NCBI GenBank assembly: GCA_002803225.1 | Contig: NXFV01001456.1 | Coordinates: 1-50,344 of the forward strand | From: Gamarada debralockiae | Taxonomy: Eukaryota; Ascomycota; Leotiomycetes; Helotiales; Hyphodiscaceae | Reading direction: 5' to 3' | DNA length: 50,344 nt | Notes under the pieces: model-generated | The model's database searches: none | Seen by the model: the letters and a program-made list of their open reading frames with translations, nothing else | What the model was told of the DNA's origin: nothing | In this document: positions 20,716 through 31,062 of the stretch, one piece after another | Numbering within the stretch: position 1 is the stretch's first letter | Layout: every line of letters starts with the position of its first letter | Position numbers and translations under genes: made by a program

Positions 20716-22271
20716 CTTGCTCACGATCTAGGGATATGGGGAGATGTGCTTTAAGAAAGATGTTCGAGGATCTCGGAAGGAAAGGATTCGGAACCAGGTA
20801 AGGCGGAGATTTCGAGATTTTGTCGATTTGACGCGACTGAAGAAGGGACGCGGATTGGGGCTTGACAGTGGGATGCCAAGACGTTATATATTGCAAATGG
20901 GCTGCGTAAGGGGAGCCTTGTGAGTAAATGCATTTTGGAGGCACAGCATCAACGATAATAACCAACAGAGGCGCAGGGAGTCGAAAGAACTCTCAAATTA
21001 CTAAGTTTGGAAAGCTGTGAGTTTTGATGCACGACACTGCTGATTGGTTCGTCCGTGCACATTGCCGTTTTCGGAGCGAAAGCGAGCAGAGGAGGGCTGA
21101 TCTCCACTTCGAACCCCTGAGAGACTCATCTCATTTTTGGGTCCTGGAAGATCCTACCAACACGAACCTTACCCGTTGTCCACCCGCAGCCCATACAGAG
21201 CTTGCATTTCAACCGTAACGGAGCACATGCTGGGGTTTCAAATTAACGCCAGAAGTGCTGGTGGCTGAGTCCGGGAAGTTTCCGACCAGGGATCCTGTCG
21301 CTGTTGAACAGGCCTGCCAACTCAGTACGTACCAAGTGCAAAGGTCACCTTTTGAGCGATCTGATACTTGGCAACTTGGCCTCGTTGCTTGCCTGCCTTA
21401 AAGAGCCCTAACCCAGCCTCACACTTGAAACGCAGTGCCGCAACTCTCAACGACAACCGAACACCTTCCACCACAACACAGCCCTCTCCCTACGCCGCAA
21501 TAGATGTGGAGATTAGAGCTGGAGACTTGAATGATTTGCATTTGGATGATCTGGATGAATTTGATCAAATTTCAAATAAATGAAGCCGTGAGGTCTGGCT
21601 GAAGCTCGGACGTGACTGCATTCAAGGGCAAATTACGCGCCCATCGCTTACCCCACAGGGGATTTTAGGCCAGGCCAGGATGGCTTGGCCAAAGCTTGTC
21701 GACGCCTCAAACAGGAAAGACAAGGCTACCTACGAGGCTGAGAAAGTTAGTACGTGCCGCTTTCAGAATGAAAGTTCAGTCGATCCCATCTTCTCATTCG
21801 CGACGCAGCAACACCCGCGACCCATTCACGGTCGAGGGTTATCGACTCATGCAATCCCAGAACTTCCGACCGCTCCCTGCTCCACGGGAAAGGCGCTATG
21901 GCGGCCAATACTCGCCTTTTCGAGGATTATCAAACTCGTTCAATGAAGTACAGTGATTGAAATGGTTTGTACTTGACTTGTATCGATCAACTTCGTGCCC
22001 CAGAGCTACAAACTACAATGTATTTGAAGCTGTAGAGCGACCTGGAATACTTTCACTGGAATTCAGGGTTCTTTCATAGGCCGGCTCATCTTCAGGCCGA
22101 ACTCGTCCTAGCGAAAAGCGCCTGAAACTGCAACAAACTTCACCATTCGGAGGAAGCTCGCTTTGGTACACCGTCTCAAGCCGCGAACTTTCATCAACGG
22201 CATATTTAACGCGAGAAAACCACTAGAACTACCACTGCGGGCGAGTCCGCACAACGGAACAACTGCCGTCA
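20716..22271. other. Long divergent intergenic region
   Basis: I find no convincing gene. A plus-strand frame ending near 21583 closes with an acidic L-H-L-D-D-L-D-E-F-D tail, and another at 21696-21956 is basic; neither has a recognisable domain or good start. The promoters of the flanking divergent genes should lie here. Confidence 0.4.
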
Positions 22272-23948
22272 ATGGCGGCAAACACCCCACTTCCGTCCAA
22301 AGCCTCGGTCATGCAGCAATATGTCGGGAAGTCCCTGAATGACATCCCTCTTCCGGCTGCTGTGCTGGATATCGCAGCCGTGAAAAGGAATTGTAAGAGG
22401 ATGTTGGATGCAGTCGGTGAGTTGGGGTGGGAGCTGAGAGTGGGGGTTGCGGGGCATAAAGTATGCTTTTTCGACGTCCTTCAAATTGTGAACTCGAAAT
22501 CGTTCCTTCTCATTGATTCCCCGATTGATAGATTTTATTCAAAGCAGATGGGGATTAGGGAATTCATGTCTTCATCTTGAACTTGCTGACTCTTCAGACC
22601 ACTGAGATCACACGTCTTCAAATCGGAGAAGATCCAGAGGACGTGCGGTTGCTTGTGTCGTCCCTTTCCAAAGCGGAAAATCTGTTATCTACTTTTAGAG
22701 TATCAACAGAAGGGATTACAAGTCAATGTAGGTATATAAGTGTCCGAAAATCACCAATGGCGTTCACATCTTACAGGTTCTATACAATGTCCCAGTTCCA
22801 AAATCCCAGGTCGAACGGATCGCAAATATCGCCAGAATTCTAGGTAAACGAGGAGGCAATATTCGGCTTCTTGTTGACCATGAAGCACAGATACCTCTGC
22901 TGCTTCAGATCTCAGAGTTGTCAGGCTATCCACCCTACGTGTATATCGCTATAGACGCAGGAAACCATCACCTTGGAGTCCGACCCGGGAGCCCCGAACT
23001 TCAGAGGATCTTCCAACGAATTGAGCAAATTGTGCTGAGGGAAGGACCTATCGCCGTTGCTTTGTAGGGTTCTACTACGAAGCACATCCTGGTCATGACA
23101 ACTCATCGAAATTGGGGGCTCTTACTGCCTTCGAAGACGACCTGTGGACTCTCCTTAAAGGCTCACTAGCAGAGGGAACCAGACTGTCGGTTCCGGAAAC
23201 GCTGATACTCACTCACCTGCCACAATTGCTGGAGCAACAGAATGTGGAGGTGGATCTAGCGGGTAGGATTGTGTCTTTCCAGGGAATTGTGGCGGTCTTG
23301 AACAATGATCGGAATCACCACATTGAGGTAAGTCATTTGAAAAGAGTGGTGACTCCAGTGAGGCTTACTACTCCCGGAGCGCGGTCTGCGAATCGTCTGT
23401 ACGGAGCACCCAGCATTCGAGGAGTGAGTCTCTGCTTACGCGTGCACCTTCTATAGGTCTATGCGTCCAGCTACGCATTACTGGATCTCAAACAATTGAG
23501 CGTCCATCACGTGATGGCCGACGACAACGATCCAATGTCGTTGCGATACCAAGCTGCAGACATGCCGCTTGCCATCCTGACAGAAGTAACGAGTCTCTAC
23601 CCTAATCGTGGAGTAAATGGTACAACGGAAGCACTGATAGCAGCTGGAACATCCGCATTGGGCTCAGAGTCGCATCCCACAATGGGTTGGGGAACTATGG
23701 ATGAATCGGCACTCCCATTCCTTCGACGTGAAGGATGGTACGTCCGAAGAGCAGATAAAGAGTCTGCTGTCCTGGCGGACAAGGGAATTGTGGACATGAA
23801 CACTCTCCAATGCGGACAAAGGGTAAAAATACAACCGGTTGATGCAGCGACCGCGAGTGAGCGATTCGCCTGGTATTATGTGGTGGACTCAAGTAGGATT
23901 GATCATGGGGGTGAGATTGTAGATATTTTTGTTAGATGGAAGGATTGA
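22272..23948 (+). pseudogene. D-threonine aldolase / D-serine dehydratase-like pseudogene
   Basis: The family uses PLP to cleave D-hydroxy amino acids. Exons can be followed through introns 22461-22597, 22728-22776 and 23328-23456. Recognisable pieces are I-P-L-P-A-A-V-L-D near the start, T-T-E-I-T-R-L-Q-I-G-E, V-Y-I-A-I-D-A-G-N-H-H-L-G-V, L-A-I-L-T-E-V-T-S-L-Y-P and the C-terminal W-Y-Y-V-V-D-S. Frameshifts occur near 22700 (after S-T-F-R) and at 23064-23066, where a base loss creates TAG. The PLP-lysine neighbourhood, normally R-x-H-V-K-T-H-K-T, reads R-V-G-V-A-G-H-K-T, so even the core catalytic motif is altered. The long 3' open frame (23496-23948) is a remnant. I am confident in the family level only, not in the substrate. 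Confidence 0.75.
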
Positions 23949-24084
23949 AACCACTGAGCTCATCAGTAAATGCAACCTTTGGAGAACTTTAAGCGCTTTG
24001 GAGGACAAGTACTTCAATCAATGCATTGATCTGCATGCACCAAGCAAACTTTTATATGCAACTCCACATTGTCAAATCTCACTC

Positions 24085-25372
24085 TCACAACGTCGCCTTT
24101 GATGGCACGACCATCAGATGCTTGTTGACAGGCGTCAATGGTTCCTTCCCCTTCAACACCGCGTCGATATTCCTCATAGCCAAGTCCTCAAATCCCATGT
24201 GCCTGCAAATCATCAGTAACAAACCCTTCAAACCCTGGGATGCCACTTGCGTTTCCAAAGTTCCCCCAGCATTATGCGCCGTCACGGTAACCTGCCTCAA
24301 GCCCTTCAATCTCTCATTAACCTTCGGCTCAAACTCGTGCACATCCATGCCAACCCCCACGAGTCTCCCCTCCTCAACCGCATCCGCCACCGCCTCCTCA
24401 TCAACCAAACTGCCTCTCGCAATATTCACAAACCTGCTCCCCATTTTCATTTTACTTAACCTCTCTTTCGTAATAACCTTCCTCCCATCCGGCGTCGCGG
24501 GCGTAGCCAACACCACACAATCGGAAATGGCAAGCATGTCTTCGAGATTATCGAAGAACTCGGCTTCGATCTCGGCTTCTTTGAGAGGCAGTTTGCGCAT
24601 CACGTCGTGGTATTTGATCTTCATGCCGAATGCTAGATGAACTTTACGCGCGATTTCGAATCCGATGTTGCCTAGTCCGATTATGCCCAAACTGTGCCCG
24701 CGGGGGTTGTGTGAGAGGGCTGCGGCGTGGGTGTGGCAGTCTTGGAAGTCAGCTGCTGAGGAGCGGGCCGCTGTTGTGCACCTGGGACATATGTTAGATG
24801 TTGATTGATGGGGGAAAGGGGAAGGGGGGACCAGTTGAGATTTCGGAATGTGGCTAAGATCATGAAGATTGCGAAGTCGGCTACTGCTTCGGAAGAAGCT
24901 GCAGCGCTGATGGAGGGGTAAGTAACGTGCTGGAAGAAGGGGGTTGTCGCTCAACGAACCTATTGCAGTAGAAGATCCCTAATGACCAAGCTTCTTAGCA
25001 TCGATCCAGCTCGTGACTAGGGATACACGTACCACGCGCAGCCAGAATATCGACATCAGCCCAATCAAACCCCGCGCCTGCCGAAGCAAAGATCTTGCAT
25101 GATTCAGGTACAAGAGGAATCATTTCCTTGTCCCAACGACCCATTTCTCCTCCTGTATTCCAGAAGGGTCTAAATATCGCGGAGAAATTCCCCCATCGCT
25201 TCTCCTTCAACGCTTTCATGAACTCATCGCGTTGGCGTTCTTCTAACGAGGGACGGATGATGGTAAAGTCTTTCGAGAATTGAGCATAGAACTCTGTATT
25301 CCATTTCACGGGGTCCCCGATATGGAGGACAATTGGCTTGCTTGAGGCTTCTTCTGCTGTAGACGATGCCAT
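24085..25372 (-). CDS. D-isomer-specific 2-hydroxyacid dehydrogenase
   Basis: This is an NAD(P)-dependent oxidoreductase that interconverts 2-keto and D-2-hydroxy acids (glyoxylate/hydroxypyruvate reductase-like). Four exons are joined by introns 24979-25032, 24907-24959 and 24782-24831; the product has 376 residues. Exon 2 (24960-24978) is only 19 nt. The dinucleotide fold shows G-I-I-G-L-G-N-I-G. The catalytic triad candidates are Arg in V-N-I-A-R-G-S-L, Glu in V-H-E-F-E-P and His in V-T-A-H-N-A-G-G. Start ATG 25372 opens M-A-S-S-T-A-E-E; the frame is open upstream to 25510 with an in-frame ATG, but that would add an unlikely hydrophobic leader. It is convergent with the preceding pseudogene and appears intact. 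Confidence 0.88.
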
Positions 25373-25887
25373 GATTGCGAGGCTGAGATGGATGACAATC
25401 CGGCGAGGCTGCAATTGAACTCCGGAAAAATCAAGGACCAAGGAGAAGGGACAAAAGACGCTCAAAGAATTTAGAAAGGAAAGAGAGATTATCCTCAAAG
25501 AGCTCCCCACTTGTCGTGTGTCCTGGCACGAGACCTCGAGAGGCGAGTGATGGCTGAAATGACAGGTCGTCGCCGAGGTCTGTATTTAGTGACGCCTTGC
25601 AGCGGCATATGCGGCATCCTTGCCAATACCATATGAGATCCATTAAAACTTTTGGGAAATAATCATCAGCAGATTCCTTCAAACATTCCCCTCACTCCCC
25701 TCCCTTTATTGATGAGGATGGGACCTGCCTTTTATGGCGATGGATGTCGTCGATGGTTCTTTAGTGCATTTTAGTCCTCGGAAGGCTGAAGACCCGTGGT
25801 TTTATCCAGGGTTAACGCGATGAAGATATAACCTCCTGCTACGCAGCGTTAACCTTGTGAGTCCCAATTGTCCCTAATCCCATCAAT

Positions 25888-26834
25888 ATGGCTACAACGG
25901 TCGAAGCAGATGCTTCAAAGGCCAAGGGGCCTACCCTTCACCACATGAATGTACGTCAGCCTTGTTGATATCGTATCCCAAGTTATGCAGTACTAACCCT
26001 TCGCGCGCAGAACTCCCAGTCCCAACGAATCCTCTGGCTCTGCGAAGAGCTTAGCATCGCGTATGGCTTCGAATATACCCTCGTGAACCATCTCCGAAAC
26101 CCAAAAACCCACCGCGCACCGCCTGAGCTCGAGAGCAGTATGTCATTCTGGCAGAAATAATTCCCAGATTGCGGCCGGATTCACGAGCTCCATTTAGACC
26201 TTCAACCCCATAAATGGAATTTTTGGAACTTGGAACTCATGAGATCCGCTCCGGTCTAATCTTTCATCTCAATTGAGCGATTACTGACTCCGGAGTATTT
26301 ACAGTCCATCCCATGGGCAAATCACCCATTCTCGTCACCGCCGACGGTCTCGTCATCATAGAATCCATCCCCATCGCCACCTACCTCCTAAAGACCTACG
26401 ATACAGCTGGAAAGTTCGCGACAGGCAACTGGCTACGCGACGAAACGCTCGTCTCGTTCGCAGGCACGAGTCTTGGGCCCGTGGTGATGATTGAGCTGTT
26501 GGTTGAGATCATGGCGAAACAAACTCCGTGGCCAGTGTCATATATCACAAAAGCGATTAAGAAAGGGTTGCAGAACGCGTTTACGACTGCCGAGTTCAAG
26601 AAATCGTTCACATACTTGGAGGGCGAGTTGGGGAACAATGACTGGTTCAATGGCGAGGAATTGGGCAGGAGCGATATTATTATGAGCTGGCCTTTCGATA
26701 ATATTGCGCAGAGAGGCTGGTTTGATTTTAAGGAGTATCCGAAGATCGCAGCTTGGAGGGCGAGAATACAGAATCGGGAGGCGTGGAAGAGGGGGTTGGA
26801 GAAAGGCAATGGGTATGATTTAACCATACCTTAG
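25888..26834 (+). CDS. Glutathione S-transferase-like protein
   Basis: Three exons are joined by introns 25951-26010 (GTACGT...CGCAG) and 26138-26304 (GTATGT...TACAG), giving 239 residues. The thioredoxin-like N-domain has N-S-Q-S-Q-R-I-L-W-L-C-E-E-L, the cis-proline region H-P-M-G-K-S-P-I-L, and the glutathione-binding I-I-E-S-I-P-I-A-T-Y-L turn; the all-helical C-domain follows. The active-site position is Ser/Asn, as in fungal GTT1/Ure2-related GSTs. The likely role is glutathione conjugation or peroxide detoxification in the cytosol. The protein has no targeting signal and is intact. It is divergent from the 2-hydroxyacid dehydrogenase gene, with about 515 bp between them. Confidence 0.88.
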
Positions 26835-27122
26835 GAGTTTGAGGAACATCAGGTACGGATTTACTATCTTGTAAGCTGATGTATTACATACAAAATCAAT
26901 TGGTTTGCCACAGTAGTCTAGTTGGCAGTGCTCATCATGGTCGCGAAAGAATGGTTCATTCAGCAATTATAAATGTCTCGTGGCTAGCGCACGCAGGACC
27001 CTGTCTACCCCTCCACTTCAACACTGTCGTTAGTAGTGCCAACAGACCATGAATCTAGTAGTTGTTGGTCGCATCCGTTAAAGGATTGTTGGTGTTGGTC
27101 AGAAGAACGCCGGCGAAGTACC

Positions 27123-27318
27123 TACCTCTTTCATCGATTCATGCTACCATTCCATCAGTTTTAACTGCATTGTCGCTTCGACCGTGTAGCCTTCATGCAA
27201 TCTCAGGTCATGGTGTTCCTATTTCTCCTACTAATCTTTCGATTCGCAGTCCTTCCTCGGGGGTGATCGGCTCGTGGTTCAAGAAGGTTTGAGATTCTGG
27301 TGATAATCATTCACGACA
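27123..27318 (-). pseudogene. Second repeat of an FlbD-type Myb domain, RIP-disabled
   Basis: Just after the TAA that ends the upstream frame, the minus strand keeps the rest of an FlbD-like Myb domain: C-R-E, then (frame moved by an extra T) Y-H-Q-N-L-K-P, L-N-H-E-P-I-T-P-E-E-G-L-R-I-E, L-H-G-R-S-D-N-A-V-K and, after a one-base loss, W-N-G-S-M-N-R. The stops match CGA to TGA (R) three times and TGG to TGA (W) twice, besides the CAA to TAA at 27319-27321. These are C:G to T:A changes on one or the other strand, as RIP makes. The family identification rests on the run of motifs known from FlbD conidiation regulators. Confidence 0.75.
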
Positions 27319-29220
27319 TTACTTGGGACAGCGCGATCCCATAAGTTTGGCGACACGTACCCAATTCAGCGCTCCTTGTGTATGGACTAGTTGGACCAGG
27401 TAAGTGTCTTCCATCTGAAACCACGGCCCTTGTCGATGGCATTGGGATGGTGGAACTTGTATCCAAAGTGAGCTGCTCACTCCTGCATCATGCGTGCCGG
27501 CTTCAACGGCTGTTGAGGATATGGGTGGCATAGAATGCAAGAGAGGGTCCGGCCACTGCGTTGCTGGTGAGTTAGAGGGCTCATCTCGTCTGTCATCGGG
27601 GTGCGACATATGTGCGTTCAAAAAAGACGTTGTATACCAAGCTATGCCGGTCTGGGGATGCTCTCGTGGGACGCTGCCTGGGAGACTTTCACTCCTATCG
27701 TCTTCCACTTCCCAAGGTGTGCTTTCTGCGATGTTGATTTCAATTCGGTCGGCTTCCGGTGGCGCACTTCGCAGCCATTCAAACCAAGCATCGAAACTCA
27801 GATTCTGCTGGCCGGCTACAACTTCGTGGACCATCTTGACCGTTATTATCATGTCGGGATTCCGAGCGACTGCCTGGTTTGACGAACCTTCATTGCCTAC
27901 ACCGATTGTCTGAGAACTGGTCGTGGCCATTGACACGTTTGGCCCAAAGAAAGTGGATCCACTGTGCAGAGGAAGTGGAAAGCCCTCATTGATTGGAGCC
28001 GGAGGCATGTTGGACAGCATGATAGGTTTACGACCTCCGTCATGCGTCAGATTGCAATACACAGGAGTTCTCCGCCTTTGTGGCTCCATCACGAGCCGGC
28101 CATATGGATCTTGGACGAACCTGCCACTCTCATCTCGCGTCGGTGACGGCTTCCAGTTCTTGAGTTGTTCGATGACCTTGCTATGCAGTTGTGATACTGA
28201 GAATGAGGGTCCTGATGAAGCCAGGACAAGAACTTCAATTAATGCGTTTGTGAACGAATGTTCCCCGACTTCTGCAGCGATAGCCTCGAAGCCGCATGCT
28301 GCTATGAGCTCCGTGGCACCTCGAGAGGAATGAGCTGGCGCAATGGGCGTCTCAGCGGAGTGACAACAATCATAGAGGAGTAAAGCATCGCAATCGGCTG
28401 CCTCGAACAAGGACTGGATGCTATTCGAAGTCAAAGCTGGAGAATTTATTTGGCGGTTTCTATGACTTGTATCAGCGATCGGACATGCGCACCACGAATC
28501 ACTCACTTACGCTAACCAAACGATTGATCCATGTCTATTCGGATTCATGGATGCATGGCCCGCATAGTAGAAGATTAAAAGTGTGTCTTTCTGGGCAGAT
28601 TCCACAAAATTAATCACTCGTTGAGTCAACGCTCGATCCGGATGATGGCTTGGTAGGGTATACGCCGATACATCATAGCGATAGAAGTCGACGAAAACAT
28701 GTTCCAGAGCCTTAATTTCCTTGATCACACCTAGATCATCAGCATCCCAACTCGCGAGCAGAACCTTCACCATCTTGTATCGTGACCCAAATCGATTCGG
28801 CCACACCTCATCAACTGCAGCTTGGAGACCAGTCGTCAACTGCACAACATTATTCACGACTACTTGCGCGGCTTGTTGATCGATTCCGCGATTAAGGACG
28901 ACGAATCCGTCCGTCTTGAGTTCGCTCTGTGCGAGGCAGCAGTCAGCGTTTGTTCGCACGCGGAGCAGATAGACCTCAGCCTTGCCGATATTCCATTGAT
29001 TTCCATTTCTGGACCTTGCAAAAGAGCTGCCACGTCCATTATTTACGACAGCGAGGCGCAGACAGCTGCCGCGCTCTTCGACCAACTTTCGAGGATGATT
29101 GAGGGACGTTGCACCTGCGATGCTGGACATCGTTGACGACGAGGCTGGGCGCTCACGAGATGTACGCCACTGATGCTTGGCACGATCCCAGCTCCATTTC
29201 GAATCATGTGACCTTGGCAT
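27319..29220 (-). CDS. Caspase-like (peptidase C14) ORF running into a Myb repeat
   Basis: Two exons joined by intron 28460-28510 (GTAAGT...CATAG) give 616 residues from ATG 29220. Residues about 150-300 form the caspase-like fold: K-V-L-L-A-S-W-D-A-D-D, catalytic His in L-I-F-Y-Y-A-G-H-A-S, and catalytic Cys in L-L-L-Y-D-C-C-H-S-A-E-T. The next part, through W-F-E-W-L-R-S-A-P-P-E-A, resembles the C-terminal region of fungal caspase-like proteins. The frame then continues through about 110 low-complexity residues to H-R-Q-G-P-W-F-Q-M-E-D and N-W-V-R-V-A-K-L-M-G-S-R, the first repeat of an FlbD-type Myb domain, and stops at TAA 27319-27321 where the family has Gln. It is therefore a caspase-Myb chimera, truncated. 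Whether it is ancestral fusion or recent read-in is unclear. Peptidase activity is not demonstrated for this fungal family. Confidence 0.7.
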
Positions 29221-29231
29221 CTCACTGACGA

Positions 29232-29549
29232 TTAAAAGCCTTCGAGGAGTGTTGTCTGATCAAGAAATATTTGCGGACCCTCTCCGCTTTCAGACCCCTC
29301 TACGGCTTCGAAGAACTCAATGGACGTAAACAGTCGTTTTACAACCCTGTGAGTGTACAAGATATTGCGCAGCTCGAAAGAAAGACACAATAGTCCTTCT
29401 TCAACGGCATTCTGGACCTCGTATTCATCCTCTCGAATTATCAAAGCCATGCGTGGTTTGACAACTTCTTTTAGGAAACGTTCGACTGGAGCTTCAAGGA
29501 ATCCCTCTCGACTTCTCCACTTGTCTTTAGTGTCGACCGGGGTTGCCAA
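29232..29549 (-). pseudogene. Open frame upstream of the caspase ORF, unknown
   Basis: A frame of about 105 codons without ATG at its beginning (TTG at 29549). It contains a helical segment with M-A-L-I-I-R-E-D-E-Y-E-V-Q-N-A-V-E-E-G. It ends 12 nt before the caspase ATG but in another reading frame. It may be the original N-terminal region of the caspase-like gene, separated by an indel, or an unrelated relic. I found no splice pair that joins the two frames convincingly. Confidence 0.35.
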
Positions 29550-31062
29550 GGATTACAATCGGCTTTGCTCGAACTTCAATTGTCACCTCTGTTCAATCAG
29601 ACGCGAATTTCTGGTCTGGAGCGGTCCGCGAGACTGGGCAATTGTGTCGCTATCGCAGTGGCAAGGGATCTCTCACCGGTGCTTCCATCTTCTCGCTGAC
29701 TGGCTAGTCATCGAGCCATTGTTAGCTCAACAATTCGCCCAGGTAAAGCTTCGGACGGGATGGCTTTGCAAGACCCTTTTCACTTAAGGCTGACTCTATC
29801 CTCAAATCTGAGCTCTCTCCCACTCAAGGATGGTCTCAAGCCCCGACTTCGTGGCATTGCTTTGGCCAAAACATTACTGTAAGCTTTGCTGCTCGCATAG
29901 AGCGATACTTCAAGTATCTGGCTTTCGTCATCAAGAGTGAAGAATCCAAGAAGGCGAATGGACCAAGCCGCTACGAATGACAAGCTTCGATCGTTCAAGG
30001 GGGTTGAATGATCCAAGGTGGGCGGTATGAAGACTGCTGATCGTAGACCTTCTAGGCGACCTACCTTAACCCCTAGCCGTTGGTCAACGATCCAAGGGTA
30101 CGGAAGATGTCGCTCTCAAATCGTTTATCGTACTTCATACTTTACAACACCCAGAGTATGAACGACCGCCAGAGCGAGTGTGAGGGTCTCTATCGCCGGT
30201 TTCCTTGAACGCTTGTCAAGTTCTTGGCATGATTGGTCGATTTCGATCGCCTTTTGGGATTTCTTTTGCATGGTGCTCAGATCGTTATGATGGACTCTCT
30301 TTTACCTGCATTGGAATCCTGCAAGGCTGTTTATCACGTCCTGGAGTGATGCGTTGATTAACTGATTTTACCGGCGTGGAGGTTCCAATGCCTTGCTGTT
30401 GCCCGCCCCGCTTTACTTGAGTTCAGCTCCGGTATTGAGTTCATTCTCTCTCCAATTCAAGGATACTTTTTTAATTTGACTTCTGTCGTCCGTTGTGTCA
30501 CCGCTTCGACAAGATAGTTGTGATCGGCTTCGATCCAGGCTCCAAGTAACACCATCGGTCCGTCTCTAAAGCTCGCATTTATCACATGTGGTCCTCAAAA
30601 GCATTCATCGCAGTCCGTGGCTCGCAACGCCCAGAGCATAAGGCGGTCAACCTTGAGGATCCCGATCATTCGTTTTTCGAAGCGCCTTGTCTAGCGTGAT
30701 TGGCCGATCTTGATCGCCTCTTGGGTCTCTTTGCATGATCTTCCAGAACATTAGGCATGAACTCATTCACATCTGCATCGAAACCGCACAAGGCTGGCGG
30801 ACACTAACCTGATATCACTTCGGTGAAGAATTGCAACCGCAGGTTTGGTGCCACGTGCTGCGACATGAAGCTCATTCATCAATCGAAGTTTTCGGTAAAA
30901 GCCCTGCGAATCAACGTCATTTCTGATATGTTTGTTGAGCTGTCAAAATTTGTCGTCTTTCTAACTAGAAAGGACTTAAGGAGATAAAAATCACTAAAAT
31001 GTTGTGCATCACTGTCCTACGTCTCACAGTGCGGCTGGTACGGCGGCAAATCATCCCCACAA
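29550..31062. other. Gene-poor region with a diverged direct repeat
   Basis: There is no recognised gene. Two stretches, about 30140-30340 and 30600-30800, resemble each other. The best-matching core is 30230-30273 against 30698-30736 (GATTGGTCGATTTCGATCGC against GATTGGCCGATCTTGATCGC), differing mostly by transitions. The 3' part should contain the promoter of the Zn2Cys6 gene. Confidence 0.5.

Noticed and set aside
27494..28333. Plus-strand frames opposite the caspase ORF
   Set aside because: Shadows of the minus-strand caspase-like gene, which has catalytic motifs and a good intron.
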